From Rhodobacteraceae bacterium Araon29 (GTDB lineage Bacteria; Pseudomonadota; Alphaproteobacteria; Rhodobacterales; Rhodobacteraceae): a stretch of 64,000 bases of DNA. The notes under the pieces were generated by a model that searched no databases, was not told the origin of the DNA, and saw only the letters and a program-made list of their open reading frames with translations. Position numbers and translations under genes: made by a program. The stretch is taken from contig CP046865.1 in assembly GCA_039640505.1 (NCBI GenBank), positions 2,967,501 to 3,031,500 of the forward strand, given 5' to 3'. Each line of letters starts with the position of its first letter. Within the stretch, counting starts at the first letter, position 1. Positions 53,239 to 63,564 of this stretch are shown in pieces.

Positions 53239-54000
53239 TTAAAACCCAGACCGAGGGCGTCTATAAAAGGTTAAATCGCGAATTTTTATCTGATTCATTT
53301 GGGGCGTTTCAAAAATAAAATCAAGCCAGATTTCTTCAATGCGATTTTCATTCAACATCAGATAACCGAGGTCAAAACCGACAGAGGACACTTTGTCATC
53401 ATTCGAAAACTCGCGGATGATTTGTTCCACATTTGGCCCATGTTTGATATTCAGCCGAGCAAGAGTTTTGAGAGGTCTTTCGCTCTCAATAATGGCTTCA
53501 AGCTCAACAACATGTCCGGTTTTAAATCCTAAAGTAGCCTTTTGGGGCAGAGTAATGGCCAACGATAGGTAGGACCCATCAAACTGAAACACCTCCAACA
53601 TACAGCCAAATGGGGCAAGATCGATGTGACGCAGGTTGCGAAATTGTTTGATGGTCAAATCTGCCATCTTGCAATCATGAAAAAGTCGAACCTCTTGGCC
53701 CAGCGGGGTCTCAGAGCGCGCCGAGGCAACGCCTGTTGGTGCGATGGCGCTAGACCATAGCTCAGGTCGCCAGGCCCAATCTACATCTGCTGGTTTTTGA
53801 AATCCAGAATGTCTAAGCTTGCTCCGCAAAATTCGGCTGTCCGCCCTACGAATAAAATCATCCAACGCACCGCGCCAATCCAGCGCTGCGTTGCGTAACT
53901 GGACCAATTCTAAAGCGGCCATGTCGGGTATTTTTCGAAGATCCCGCCGCCATAATTTTGATGCTTGGGCAATGATTGCCCGCTCAAACCAATTCTGCAC
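53239..54000 (-). CDS. Hypothetical protein, probably Rhodobacteraceae-specific (DUF6478-like)
   Basis: A protein of about 253 residues that I believe is restricted to Rhodobacteraceae and resembles the family I recall as DUF6478; I cannot verify this. It has no membrane helix. The N-terminal 55 residues are helical and basic (LWRRDLRKIPDMAALELVQLRNAALDWRGALDDFIRRADSR), and the remainder looks beta-rich with FDGSYLSLAITLP and IKIRDLTFYRRPR at the end. A GTG start at 54000, eight bases after AGGAAAG, is preferred over ATG 54024, which lacks a site. It is upstream of a second unknown gene in the same direction. No role is proposed. Confidence 0.65.
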   Translation of the reverse strand: MQNWFERAIIAQASKLWRRDLRKIPDMAALELVQLRNAALDWRGALDDFIRRADSRILRSKLRHSGFQKPADVDWAWRPELWSSAIAPTGVASARSETPLGQEVRLFHDCKMADLTIKQFRNLRHIDLAPFGCMLEVFQFDGSYLSLAITLPQKATLGFKTGHVVELEAIIESERPLKTLARLNIKHGPNVEQIIREFSNDDKVSSVGFDLGYLMLNENRIEEIWLDFIFETPQMNQIKIRDLTFYRRPRSGF

Positions 54001-54090
54001 AAAAATTACTTTCCTAAAGAACACATCAAGGTATAGGCGAGCCAGCCTGCGGCTTCAAATTATTTTTTGTCTGCGTCACGACGGGGCGTA

Positions 54091-54756
54091 TCAGGAGCTT
54101 GGCCGGGCCTTGGGACGCAATACAGAAAATACTGTTGGTCTGGCCTGTGGACGCTGGGCGGACTTTAAAGCTTGTTGAGCCTGCGCCGTTTGGGACGCAG
54201 ATACCGCCGTCAGAGTATCACGTAAAATATCGGTGGCCATTTTATCGGTAAATGTAATACCTTTGGGCACATATAGCGTGGCAATGCTTATATACCCACC
54301 GCGTAGCCCCAGACCTTGCCAGAAATCCCGTTGCGCTGTGGCCAAAGACTGTTCTTTTTGCGGTGAAATACGCGCCAGAACCATTTTTGGGGATTTTTTT
54401 ATTATCTTAAAGGCGCCGGATGGGGCCGAGGCGCGCAGCAGTTCATCAGCGCCCTTTAGACCGCTTGGGTCTGCCGGCGCAACCGTTAGGGTGATCAATC
54501 CAACCTCGTCAAAGCCCTCTACTGTTGGGCATGGGGTTGTAACCAGAAACCCCACGCCGTCCTTTTCCTTGATCAGCTTTCTGGCAATGCAATAGCCCTG
54601 CGGACTGGCAAAGGCAGCGCCTGCAGAAAATTGATGCTGAGTGGCGTATTCGGCTCGGTCAAGCCTTGGAAATTGCGGCAATTGAATGCATCCAGCCAAC
54701 ACAAGGGCAGGTAAAATCAGCCCCCATCGGAGACCTATCCAACGGGTGGCTGTCAT
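54091..54756 (-). CDS. Predicted lipoprotein of unknown function
   Basis: A 221-residue probable lipoprotein: the signal segment (about residues 10-22) ends in lipobox LAGC, giving a lipidated Cys near residue 23. A mixed domain follows with YCIARKLIKEKDGVGFLVTTPCPTVEGFDEVGLITLTVAPADPSG and GLRGGYISIATLYVPKGITFTDKMATDILRDTL. A Lys/Arg/Gln/Ala-rich tail ends it. I do not recognise a named family. It starts four bases after the ilvD stop, which suggests read-through from ilvD, although no functional tie to branched-chain amino-acid synthesis is apparent. Confidence 0.7.
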   Translation of the reverse strand: MTATRWIGLRWGLILPALVLAGCIQLPQFPRLDRAEYATQHQFSAGAAFASPQGYCIARKLIKEKDGVGFLVTTPCPTVEGFDEVGLITLTVAPADPSGLKGADELLRASAPSGAFKIIKKSPKMVLARISPQKEQSLATAQRDFWQGLGLRGGYISIATLYVPKGITFTDKMATDILRDTLTAVSASQTAQAQQALKSAQRPQARPTVFSVLRPKARPSS

Positions 54757-54760
54757 AGTC

Positions 54761-56488
54761 TTACAAATCCATATATTCGTGCTTTTCAGCTTTGCCGCCC
54801 GGGTGTGTCACCGCGCCTTTGTAGATTTCGCCAACCTGCTGCGCATATTTCCACAGCGCCCCAGAGGCATAGATGGTTTCGCGCGGGCCAGCCCAGTCCG
54901 CTTTGCGCTGCGCCAGCTCTTCATCGCTCAGATCGACCGAGATTGAGCCCTCGATCGCATTCAGCGTGATCACATCACCGTCTTTCAGCAGGGCAATCGG
55001 GCCGCCATGCGCGGCTTCCGGACCCACATGGCCAACACAAAAGCCGCGGGTGGCGCCGGAAAAACGGCCATCAGTGATCAGCGCGACTTTTTTGCCCATC
55101 CCCTGCCCTGATAGCGCCGCAGTTGTGGCCAGCATTTCGCGCATCCCGGGCCCGCCCGACGGACCTTCGTTGCGGATGACAAACACATCGCCTTCGTCAT
55201 AATCGCGGCCCTGAACTGCCTCAAAGGCGTCCTGCTCGCATTCGAAAACCCGCGCCGGTCCGGTGAAAATCTGATGCTGCGAGGCCATGCCTGCAACCTT
55301 AACAATCGCACCTTCGGGGGCCAGATTGCCTTTCAGACCAACAACACCACCAGTTTTGGTAATCGGTGCATCGATTGGGTAAATCACCTTGCCATCGGCT
55401 TCGCGGGAAATTTTATCCAGCGCTTCGCCCATGGTTTCGCCTGATGCGGTCATACAATCTTCATGCAAAAGCCCCGCCTTGCGCAGCTCTTTCATCACCA
55501 CCGGCACGCCGCCCACCTCATAAAGGTCTTTGGCCACATATTGCCCGCCCGGCTTAAGATCGACAAAATACGGCGTATCGCGGAAAATTTCGCACACGTC
55601 ATCAAGATAAAAATCAATGCCCGCCTCATGCGCGATGGCTGGCAAATGCAGGCCGGCATTGGTGGACCCACCTGTGCAGGCCACCACCCGCGCCGCATTT
55701 TCAAGCGATTTTAATGTCACCACATCGCGGGCCTTAATATTTTTCTCCAATAGCGCCATCACTGCGCGGCCAGAGGCTTCGGCATATTGATCGCGGCTTT
55801 CATAGGGCGCCGGCGCGCCGGATGAATTCATCAGCGCGAGCCCGATCGCCTCGGAAACGCAAGCCATAGTATTGGCGGTAAACTGGCCGCCGCAAGCACC
55901 CGCCGAGGGGCAGGCCACCGCTTCAAGCTTTTCCAGCTCACAGGTGCTTAGATTACCGGCCTGATGCTGGCCCACAGCCTCGAACACATCCTGAACCGTT
56001 ACATCTTTACCGTCCAGACGGCCCGGCAGGATAGAGCCGCCATATAAAAACACAGAGGGCACATTAAGCCGCACCATGGCCATCATCATCCCGGGCAGCG
56101 ATTTATCGCATCCGGCCAGACCAACCAGCGCATCATAGCAATGGCCGCGCATGGTCAACTCGACCGTATCAGCAATCGCTTCGCGGCTGGCCAGCGAGCT
56201 ACGCATGCCCTCATGGCCCATGGCGATCCCGTCGGTGACGGTGATGGTGGTAAATTCACGCGGAGTGCCCAGCGCCTGCTTGACCCCCATCTTGGCCGAT
56301 TGCGCCTGACGATTGAGCGCAATGTTACAGGGCGCTGCTTCGTTCCAACAGGTGGCAACGCCGACCAGTGGTTGATGAATTTCTTCTTCGGTCATGCCCA
56401 TCGCGTAATAATAGGACCGATGCGGCGCGCGTGCCGGGCCTTCGGTTACATGGCGACTTGGCAATTTGGCTTTGTCGAACTTGCTCAC
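54761..56488 (-). CDS. ilvD: Dihydroxy-acid dehydratase
   Basis: IlvD removes water from 2,3-dihydroxy-3-methyl acids in valine, leucine and isoleucine synthesis, using an Fe-S cluster. Cluster and metal motifs are present: [13 protein letters not shown] (about residues 43-55), [16 protein letters not shown] (about 119-134), [15 protein letters not shown] (about 194-208) and the late [20 protein letters not shown]. The start codon is GTG 56488, with AGGAAAGG seven bases upstream. At 575 residues it is the shorter IlvD form seen in many alphaproteobacteria. A predicted lipoprotein gene follows after four bases. No leader peptide was found upstream. Confidence 0.96.
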   Translation of the reverse strand: MSKFDKAKLPSRHVTEGPARAPHRSYYYAMGMTEEEIHQPLVGVATCWNEAAPCNIALNRQAQSAKMGVKQALGTPREFTTITVTDGIAMGHEGMRSSLASREAIADTVELTMRGHCYDALVGLAGCDKSLPGMMMAMVRLNVPSVFLYGGSILPGRLDGKDVTVQDVFEAVGQHQAGNLSTCELEKLEAVACPSAGACGGQFTANTMACVSEAIGLALMNSSGAPAPYESRDQYAEASGRAVMALLEKNIKARDVVTLKSLENAARVVACTGGSTNAGLHLPAIAHEAGIDFYLDDVCEIFRDTPYFVDLKPGGQYVAKDLYEVGGVPVVMKELRKAGLLHEDCMTASGETMGEALDKISREADGKVIYPIDAPITKTGGVVGLKGNLAPEGAIVKVAGMASQHQIFTGPARVFECEQDAFEAVQGRDYDEGDVFVIRNEGPSGGPGMREMLATTAALSGQGMGKKVALITDGRFSGATRGFCVGHVGPEAAHGGPIALLKDGDVITLNAIEGSISVDLSDEELAQRKADWAGPRETIYASGALWKYAQQVGEIYKGAVTHPGGKAEKHEYMDL

Positions 56489-56711
56489 TGGGAAACCTTT
56501 CCTGTTGGGTTTGCATGGTCATACAAAAGCCCCAGCGCCGAGACAAGCCTGATCTGACCTACTGCTGTGCCGTCGAATATAAGCGCGCGCGCAAAAATGC
56601 TGCCGGCATGGCAGTAAATAGACTTTGGCGCCAGATGTGTATTGCATTAAGTGCTATGGCGTGTAACAATTTTGTTCATTATTTATTAAAGATATTTTAA
56701 GGACTTCTGGT

Positions 56712-57656
56712 ATGTTCGATGACCGCTTACGCACTGTAACAGCAGATTTTTCATCACACATAGACTATGGCTCTGAAATCTGGCGGATTATTCTGGGGAT
56801 TATTCTGGTAAGCGTGTTTTACACGGCAGTTAACTTCGGTCTAGCCTTTTTAGGGAATTGGTTTAGTTCTGATCTCTTAAAAGAAATTTTTATCTCTGAG
56901 CAAGGCCTGGGTCACAGCCCTATGGCCCTGGCCGGTTTGTTTGTGACCTTTCTACCCGTTTGGTTCGCGCTTGCACTGGTGCTGCCGCTTGTGCACCGGC
57001 GCACGCCACTGGCACTTTTGGGGCCATCGCAACTGGTTAACTGGCAACAGTTTTTCACCGCAGCCAAAGTCGTCTTGATCCTTGCGTTCGGCTTTGAAGT
57101 CCTGTTTCAGATACCGGCTCTGCTCTTGGACCTACCGCTTTACAACGCGCATATGGCGCTTGATCTGCCGCAATGGGCGCTTTGGTTACTGCCAATGTTG
57201 CTTTTGCTCTTTGTGCAAATCGGGGCCGAAGAACTGCTGTTTCGCGGTTATCTTTTACAAATGATCCGCGCCCGTGGCGGCGGCTTTTGGCTGTCGATTG
57301 CGCTGCCATCACTGGCCTTTGGGCTGTTGCATTATAGCCCCGCCACCTATGGCCAAAACGCCTTTCTAGTGGTGGCCGCAACAACAGCTTTGGGCATTTT
57401 GCTGTGCAAGGTAACACTGCGTACCGGCAATCTGGGCGCAGCACTGGGTATTCACTTTGCCAACAACCTGACGGTGATGTTTCTGCTTGGGATAGATGGT
57501 AACATGAACGGCATGGCGCTGTTTTCAACGAAAGCTGACCTCAGCTCACCACTGATGTCCGGCAATCTTATCTTGATGATCATCCTTATGCTGGCAGTCT
57601 ATCGGATCTGGGCCCGCCGCATGGATAATGCGCGCAGCTTACGCGACGTTCTTTGA
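56712..57656 (+). CDS. CPBP-family intramembrane metalloprotease
   Basis: A 314-residue membrane protein of the CPBP/type II CAAX prenyl endopeptidase family. It has about seven to eight helices. The active-site motifs are EELLFRGYLLQM (EExxxR, about residues 172-183), FGLLHYSP (FxxxH) and GIHFANNL (HxxxN). AAGGA lies upstream of the ATG. Bacterial members cleave membrane-bound peptides or precursors, including bacteriocin-related proteins, but many have unknown substrates. It is transcribed divergently from ilvD and followed by a desaturase gene after 66 bases. Confidence 0.9.
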   Translation: MFDDRLRTVTADFSSHIDYGSEIWRIILGIILVSVFYTAVNFGLAFLGNWFSSDLLKEIFISEQGLGHSPMALAGLFVTFLPVWFALALVLPLVHRRTPLALLGPSQLVNWQQFFTAAKVVLILAFGFEVLFQIPALLLDLPLYNAHMALDLPQWALWLLPMLLLLFVQIGAEELLFRGYLLQMIRARGGGFWLSIALPSLAFGLLHYSPATYGQNAFLVVAATTALGILLCKVTLRTGNLGAALGIHFANNLTVMFLLGIDGNMNGMALFSTKADLSSPLMSGNLILMIILMLAVYRIWARRMDNARSLRDVL

Positions 57657-57722
57657 AAAGGCCTTGTTAGGTGGCCCTCGTCTGGCTAGCGTGACTTAAG
57701 CGACCCTGCGAAGGAGCCAAAG

Positions 57723-58664
57723 ATGACGCCCGGAAAGCACTATCTAAGCTCGGATGAGATACGACCCTTGGCGGCCAGATCCGATCTTTGGGGTGCTCTT
57801 TTAGTATTGCATTGCTGGGGCGTTATTGCGCTTGCACTGGCGCTATTTTCGCTTTGGCCCAATCTGCTTACTGCCGCAGTGGCCATCATGATCATTGGAT
57901 CGCGGCAACTGGGCTTTGCGATTTTAATGCATGAGGCGGCGCATAATGCGCTGTTTCGCAGCCGTGCCCTCAATCAATTTGTCGGTGACTGGCTGTGCGG
58001 GCGTCCGATCCTTGCGGATTTGGCCGAATACCGCCAGTACCACTTGCAACATCACCGCCATACCCAAAGCGAGGATGATCCAGATTTGCGGCTGTCAAAG
58101 CCGTTTCCCACCACCCGCGCGTCGCTGCGCCGCAAATTGATCCGCGATATCACCGGCCAGACCGGCCTCAAGCAGCGCGCACAGCAAATCATGTTTGCCT
58201 TTAAAATGGCCGGTGATGTAGAAGACGGGCCCAGCTCGCAAGAGCTGGCGCAGGCCTTTTCCGGCAGCTCGCTAGGGCGGGCGGTGATTGCCAATATCGG
58301 GGTATTCGTGGTTTTTTGGGCTGTGGGCGCATGGTGGTGGTGGCTGTGCTTTTGGCTTTTGCCATTGCTCACATGGTATCAACTTGTGCTGCGGGTGCGC
58401 AATATTGCCGAACATGGCGCGGTTGAGTTTTCTGATAACCCGCTTAAAAACGTGCGCACCACCCATGCCGGGCCGCTGACCCGCCTGATGCTGGCGCCCT
58501 ATTGGGTCAATTACCATCTTGAGCACCATCTTGTGATGCATGTGCCCTGTCGCAACTTACCAAAAATGCACCAGCTTATGCTGCAAAAAGGTCATGGGCC
58601 AAAGATGGAGCTTGGGCGCAACTATTGGCAGGTTCTGCTGCAGGCTTCAAGCAAAGCTGCCTAA
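57723..58664 (+). CDS. Membrane fatty-acid desaturase-family protein
   Basis: A 313-residue integral-membrane di-iron desaturase. The three His boxes are HEAAHNALF (about residues 76-84), HLQHHRHTQ (about 109-117) and NYHLEHHLVMHVP (about 264-276), which bind the two irons. Several helices flank them. AAGGAG lies before the ATG. It introduces a double bond, or hydroxylates, an acyl chain or related lipid in the membrane. The exact substrate, fatty acid or carotenoid-like, is not clear from sequence. It is next to a CPBP protease and upstream of accD. Confidence 0.9.
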   Translation: MTPGKHYLSSDEIRPLAARSDLWGALLVLHCWGVIALALALFSLWPNLLTAAVAIMIIGSRQLGFAILMHEAAHNALFRSRALNQFVGDWLCGRPILADLAEYRQYHLQHHRHTQSEDDPDLRLSKPFPTTRASLRRKLIRDITGQTGLKQRAQQIMFAFKMAGDVEDGPSSQELAQAFSGSSLGRAVIANIGVFVVFWAVGAWWWWLCFWLLPLLTWYQLVLRVRNIAEHGAVEFSDNPLKNVRTTHAGPLTRLMLAPYWVNYHLEHHLVMHVPCRNLPKMHQLMLQKGHGPKMELGRNYWQVLLQASSKAA

Positions 58665-58780
58665 ACGCTGCGCATCGGTTTTCATAAAACAGTTGGCAAA
58701 AGCCGGCGGATCGCCGATTGCAATTTTGTCAAACTGGTCTTATTTGAGTCCAAAGCGCATCGCCACATGGGAACCAAGGC

Positions 58781-59731
58781 ATGAACTGGATCACAAACTA
58801 CGTCCGCCCTCGGATTAATTCGATCTTTTCGCGGCGTGAAGTACCGGAAAATCTGTGGTCTAAATGTAGCGGCTGTGGCACCATGCTGTTTCATCGCGAG
58901 CTTAGCGAAAACCTTAATGTGTGCACCCAATGCGGGCATCATATGGCGATCAGCCCACGGGAGCGGTTCATAGGACTGTTTGATGGCGGGATATTCATTG
59001 AAGTTGCGGTTCCCGAGCCGATCGCCGATCCGCTGCAATTCAAGGATCAAAAGAAATACCCCGACCGGATGAAGGCAGCGCAGAAATCAACTGAAGAAAA
59101 AGAAGCCATGCTGGTGGCAGAAGGCGACATTGGCCGCACCCCGATTGTGGCCGCTGCGCAGGATTTTTCCTTTATGGGCGGATCCATGGGCATGTATGTG
59201 GGCAATGCCATTATCGCCGCTGCTGAGCGCGCGGTGGAATTAAAGCGGCCTTTGGTGCTGTTTTCCGCAGCCGGCGGCGCACGGATGCAAGAGGGCATTT
59301 TAAGCTTGATGCAAATGCCGCGCACCACGGTGGCGGTGCAAATGCTCAAAGAAGCCGGCCTGCCCTATATCGTCGTGCTGACCCATCCGACCACCGGCGG
59401 CGTTACCGCATCCTATGCGATGCTAGGCGATGTGCATATTGCCGAACCCAATGCATTGATTTGCTTTGCCGGACCACGGGTGATTGAACAAACAATTCGC
59501 GAAAAGCTGCCCGAGGGCTTTCAACGGGCCGAATACCTTCTGGATCATGGCATGCTCGACCGCGTGACCCCGCGCGGGGATATGCGCGATGAGCTGGTCA
59601 CCATCATTCGGATGCTGCTGGGTCTAAGTCCGGCGGTCAAAGGGGATTTGCCAAAGCCTGACACCCCTGCGGCGCCAGCGGCAGAACCCGCAAAGGACAC
59701 AGCAAAAGACGCGGCTAAGACCGCCCCATGA
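58781..59731 (+). CDS. accD: Acetyl-CoA carboxylase carboxyltransferase subunit beta
   Basis: AccD with AccA transfers carboxyl from biotin to acetyl-CoA, the first step of fatty-acid synthesis. The N-terminal zinc ribbon is at about residues 26-52 ([30 protein letters not shown], four Cys). The carboxyltransferase core follows: [36 protein letters not shown] and [23 protein letters not shown] Pro/Ala-rich tail (about 290-316) is dispensable-looking. The end overlaps folC by ATGA, an accD-folC arrangement that is widespread in proteobacteria. Confidence 0.97.
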   Translation: MNWITNYVRPRINSIFSRREVPENLWSKCSGCGTMLFHRELSENLNVCTQCGHHMAISPRERFIGLFDGGIFIEVAVPEPIADPLQFKDQKKYPDRMKAAQKSTEEKEAMLVAEGDIGRTPIVAAAQDFSFMGGSMGMYVGNAIIAAAERAVELKRPLVLFSAAGGARMQEGILSLMQMPRTTVAVQMLKEAGLPYIVVLTHPTTGGVTASYAMLGDVHIAEPNALICFAGPRVIEQTIREKLPEGFQRAEYLLDHGMLDRVTPRGDMRDELVTIIRMLLGLSPAVKGDLPKPDTPAAPAAEPAKDTAKDAAKTAP

Positions 59732-61014
59732 CCGCAGCTGGATCCGACATCATCCTTGAGCGGATGATGGCTCTGCACCCAAAGGTTATCGACCTGACAT
59801 TAGACCGCGTCTGGCGGCTGCTGGCCGCTTTGGACAATCCGCAAAACACTGTGCCGCCCGTGGTGCATATTGCAGGAACAAACGGCAAGGGCAGCACTTT
59901 GGCCATGATCAGAGCGGGGTTAGAGGCAGCAGACAAGTGCGTGCATGCCTATACCTCGCCGCATCTGGCACGGTTTCACGAACGTATCCGGCTGGCGGGC
60001 AGATTGATCTCAGAGCCTGATCTGACAGCGCTGCTGGATGAATGCTATAAAGCCAACGATGGCGCGGATATTACCTATTTTGAAATCACCACCTGCGCCG
60101 CGCTACTGGGCATGGCGCGCAGTACGGCCGACTATACCCTGCTTGAGGTCGGACTTGGCGGCCGTCTGGATGCCACCAATGTGATCGCAAAGCCAGCGCT
60201 CAGCATCATTACGCCGGTGTCGATAGACCACCAACAGTTTCTGGGCGAAACCCTGCCGGAAATTGCCGGTGAAAAGGCCGGCATCATAAAACGCGGCGTG
60301 CCGCTGGTGTTGGGCCCGCAATCTGATGCCGCGCTTGAGGTGATCGAAACCAAAGCAAACGCGCTTGGCGCGCCTCTGATCGTGCATGGCCAGCACTGGC
60401 ATGTCAGCACTGAATACGGCCGGATGATTTACCAAGACGAGCGTGGTCTTCTGGATTTGCCGCTGCCCAACCTGCCCGGGGCGCATCAGCTGCAAAATGC
60501 CGGCACCGCCATAGCGGCGCTGCGCCAGCTTGGTCAGCCCAATGAGATTTGCGAACAGGCCGTCAGCACGGCGCAATGGCTGGCGCGAATGCAGCGGCTG
60601 CGCGGCGGCCCGCTGGTTGAAGCCGCACCGCAGGCCGAGCTATGGCTGGATGGCGGTCACAATCCAGCGGCGAGCAAAGCAATTGCCACGCATCTGGCCA
60701 CCCTGCCCAAACAGCCGACCTATTTAATCTGTGGGATGCTCAATACCAAAGATGTCGCAGGATATATGCGCCCGCTGGCCAGCGTTGCGCAGGGGCTCTA
60801 TGGCGTTTCCATCCCCGGCGAGCTCAATACGCTAAAAGCTGATGAAACCGCCGCATTGGCCGCTGCCTTCACCGCCGAGCATGGCCTGCAAGCGCAGGCG
60901 GCTGAAAGCACCATCGAAGCGGTTCGCCGTATTGTCGTGCAAGAGCCAGCGGCGCGGATATTAATCTGCGGCTCGCTTTATCTGGCCGGTGCGGTACTGC
61001 GTGAACATCACTAA
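59728..61014 (+). CDS. folC: Folylpolyglutamate synthase / dihydrofolate synthase
   Basis: FolC adds glutamate to dihydropteroate and extends folate polyglutamates in the cytosol. The ATP loop is [15 protein letters not shown] (about residues 47-61). [17 protein letters not shown] (about 73-89), [26 protein letters not shown] and [13 protein letters not shown] carry the folate and Mg sites, and the C-terminal ligase domain includes [13 protein letters not shown]. The 428-residue length is normal. It is coupled to accD by a 4-base overlap. It converges with zapE, 33 bases apart. Confidence 0.96.
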   Translation: MTAAGSDIILERMMALHPKVIDLTLDRVWRLLAALDNPQNTVPPVVHIAGTNGKGSTLAMIRAGLEAADKCVHAYTSPHLARFHERIRLAGRLISEPDLTALLDECYKANDGADITYFEITTCAALLGMARSTADYTLLEVGLGGRLDATNVIAKPALSIITPVSIDHQQFLGETLPEIAGEKAGIIKRGVPLVLGPQSDAALEVIETKANALGAPLIVHGQHWHVSTEYGRMIYQDERGLLDLPLPNLPGAHQLQNAGTAIAALRQLGQPNEICEQAVSTAQWLARMQRLRGGPLVEAAPQAELWLDGGHNPAASKAIATHLATLPKQPTYLICGMLNTKDVAGYMRPLASVAQGLYGVSIPGELNTLKADETAALAAAFTAEHGLQAQAAESTIEAVRRIVVQEPAARILICGSLYLAGAVLREHH

Positions 61015-61047
61015 AACGGTGCCGAGCTGCCCATAAGCCGTATACCG

Positions 61048-62103
61048 TCACCCCGCCCAATCCGCCGATTGCATTTCGCGCAGGCGACTGGCGGTGCGTT
61101 CAAATTCAAACGTGCCTTCCCCTTCGACATACAGCATTTCCGGCGCAGCGGCAGCCGAACAGATCAACCGCACGCGGGCCTCGTATAAAGTGTCGATCAG
61201 GGTGACAAATCGCTTGGCTTCGTTAAAATTGCTGCGGCCCATCTGCGGTACATCCTCAATCACCAGCACCCGCAGATGTTCGGCAATGGCCAGATAATCG
61301 GCCGGCCCAAGTGGCTGACCGCATAGATCATAAAAGGCAAACCGCCCAACCCCGTTGAAATAGCGCGGGATCGGCAAGTCGCGGCCTTTGACAAACAAAT
61401 GAAAGCGCGCTTCTTCGCCGCCGGTCAAATCCTGCCAGATCTGGTCAATCTGATCTGTTGCTGCGGCGCCAGAGGGCGCAAAATACACCTGCGCCCCTGC
61501 CATGCGGTTTTGCCGGTAATCTGTATCGCTTTGCATTGGATGGACCACCAGATCACGCTCGATAAACGCTATGAACGGCAAAAATAACTGCCGGTTCAGG
61601 CCGTTTTTGTAAAGATCCTTGGGCGGCCGGTTTGAGGTTGTAATTACTGCCACCCCATGTCCGAACAGCAGTTCAAACAATCGGCCGACGATCATCGCAT
61701 CAGCGATGTCTTTGATCTGCATTTCATCCAATGCCAAAACCTTGAGCCCTTTTGAGATGTCTTTGGCGACCTGCGCCAAAGCATCTTTGGTGGCTGTTTT
61801 ACGCGCCTCATGCAGGGCATTTTGAACCTCTTGCATAAAACTGTGGAAATGTACGCGGCGTACAACATCTGACAGGCTCTCGACAAATAAATCCATCAAA
61901 AAGGATTTTCCGCAACCCACGCCGCCCCAGATATACAGCCCCTTGGGCGCCGGGGCCGCTTTGCGAAAAAGACCGCGACGCACCGGAGCAACAACCGCCT
62001 GTTGCAACCGATCGAGCTGCAGCAGAAGCGCCTCTTGTGCCGCATCAGCAGTGATTTTTTGCTCGGCAATCAGAGCGGTGTATCTATCCGTTACGCTGCG
62101 CAT
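61048..62103 (-). CDS. zapE: Cell division protein ZapE (AFG1-like ATPase)
   Basis: A 351-residue P-loop ATPase of the ZapE/AFG1 family, associated with the Z-ring under stress in E. coli and with mitochondrial protein quality control in yeast. The Walker A is GLYIWGGVGCGKSFLMDLF (about residues 55-73). The Walker B is VLALDEMQIKDIADAMI and sensor-1 lies in ITTSNRPPKDLYKNGLNRQLFLPFI. ATG 62103 is chosen over an in-frame TTG 62112. The C-terminal half has the AFG1-typical YLAIAEHLRVLVIEDVPQM and RFVTLIDTLYEARVRLICSA. It converges with folC and diverges from an MFS gene. Confidence 0.95.
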   Translation of the reverse strand: MRSVTDRYTALIAEQKITADAAQEALLLQLDRLQQAVVAPVRRGLFRKAAPAPKGLYIWGGVGCGKSFLMDLFVESLSDVVRRVHFHSFMQEVQNALHEARKTATKDALAQVAKDISKGLKVLALDEMQIKDIADAMIVGRLFELLFGHGVAVITTSNRPPKDLYKNGLNRQLFLPFIAFIERDLVVHPMQSDTDYRQNRMAGAQVYFAPSGAAATDQIDQIWQDLTGGEEARFHLFVKGRDLPIPRYFNGVGRFAFYDLCGQPLGPADYLAIAEHLRVLVIEDVPQMGRSNFNEAKRFVTLIDTLYEARVRLICSAAAAPEMLYVEGEGTFEFERTASRLREMQSADWAG

Positions 62104-62235
62104 AACTGCCAAATACAGCCCAACGCAGCAGAATTAAAGAGCACAGCGATCAAAACTTCCCCAGCGTCAAAATTGACCCCGCATCAAAAAGACCTGTAGC
62201 GTTTCAAACATCAGCAGCCAAAAAGTTAGGGCGCA

Positions 62236-63474
62236 ATGTCAAAATCATCGACCATGTTCACACCCGTGCTAATCGCAGGCTGTATGATCATTTTGATCAG
62301 CTTTTTAGTGCGCGCATCATTCGGCGTGTTTCAAATTCCCATTGCCGAGGATTTTGGCTGGCTGCGGGTTGAATTTTCACTGGCCATCGCCATCCAGAAC
62401 CTTGCATGGGGTATCGGCCAGCCCATATTTGGCGCTTTAGCGGAAAAAATTGGCGATCGGCGCGCAATCTTTGCCGGCGGTTTGTTTTATGCGGCAGGCT
62501 TGGTGCTTTCTTCTTTTGCGGTGTCGCCAGAGGCGCATCAATTTTACGCTCTGCTGATTGGCTTTGGGGTCGCAGGCACAGGCTTTGGCGTTATTCTAGC
62601 GGTAGTCGGCCGTGCCAGCCGCCCAGAGCACCGCTCTATGTCTTTAGCCATTGCAACGGCGGCAGGCAGCGGCGGTCAAGTGATCGGGCCACCTTTGGCC
62701 GAATGGCTTTTGGGGCTGATGAGCTGGCCATCCGTTTTTCTGCTTTTTGCCGCCGCAATTCTTGGCAGCTTGCTAATCCTGCCGTTGATGCGCGCGCCTG
62801 CACTAGCAGATAAAGACGAGATAGAACAATCGATGGGTGAGGTGTTGCGCGACGCGATGCGCGATCCCAGCTTTGCCATGATCTTTTTCGGGTTTTTCAG
62901 CTGCGGCTATCAACTCGGATTTATCTCGGCACATTTCCCAGCGATGATTACTGAAATGTGCGGCCCGCTGGCCCCCAGCAGTCCGCTGAACAGCCTTGGA
63001 ATTACCACAACCTCTGCCTTGGGCGCCTTTGCCCTCTCTTTGATCGGCATTGCCAATGTGGCCGGGACCCTTTTGGCCGGCCATCTGGGTAATAAGATTG
63101 CCAAAAAATATCTTTTATCGGGTATTTATTTTGGCCGCACGGTGATAGCCGCCGTGTTTATCATGCTGCCTATCACGCCGCTGAGCGTGGTTGTATTTTC
63201 TGCCACCATGGGAACGCTTTGGCTGGCCACCGTACCGCTGACCAGCGGGCTAATCGCGCATCTGTACGGGTTGAGGTATATGGGAACGCTATACGGCATT
63301 GTATTTTTCTCGCATCAGCTGGGCAGTTTTCTAGGGGTGTGGCTTGGCGGGCGGATGTATGACATCTACGGCAGCTATACGGCTGTCTGGTGGGTCGGCA
63401 TCGGGGTGGGCGCCTTTAGCGCTTTGGTGCACCTTCCCGTGCGTGAGGGGCGGCCAGTTGCCGCCGCTGCGTAG
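62236..63474 (+). CDS. Major facilitator superfamily transporter
   Basis: A 412-residue MFS permease with twelve predicted helices. The first-loop motif is FGALAEKIGDRRAIFAGG (about residues 65-82), a variant of the DxxGRR signature. The segment GVAGTGFGVILAVVGRASRPEHR (about 114-136) lies in the middle of the N-terminal half. A longer cytoplasmic loop (about 195-215, with KDEIEQSMGEVLRDAMRDP) separates the halves. It is similar in layout to monocarboxylate/oxalate-like MFS proteins, but the substrate is unknown. It stands alone, divergent from zapE and convergent with a hydrolase. Confidence 0.88.
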   Translation: MSKSSTMFTPVLIAGCMIILISFLVRASFGVFQIPIAEDFGWLRVEFSLAIAIQNLAWGIGQPIFGALAEKIGDRRAIFAGGLFYAAGLVLSSFAVSPEAHQFYALLIGFGVAGTGFGVILAVVGRASRPEHRSMSLAIATAAGSGGQVIGPPLAEWLLGLMSWPSVFLLFAAAILGSLLILPLMRAPALADKDEIEQSMGEVLRDAMRDPSFAMIFFGFFSCGYQLGFISAHFPAMITEMCGPLAPSSPLNSLGITTTSALGAFALSLIGIANVAGTLLAGHLGNKIAKKYLLSGIYFGRTVIAAVFIMLPITPLSVVVFSATMGTLWLATVPLTSGLIAHLYGLRYMGTLYGIVFFSHQLGSFLGVWLGGRMYDIYGSYTAVWWVGIGVGAFSALVHLPVREGRPVAAAA

Positions 63475-63564
63475 CCCGTTCAAAAGTAATTATTCACCGG
63501 CGTAGACCCACCCACGCGATACAGCCGCAATACAGACGCGATACTGCAGCCTGGTTTGGCCGGT

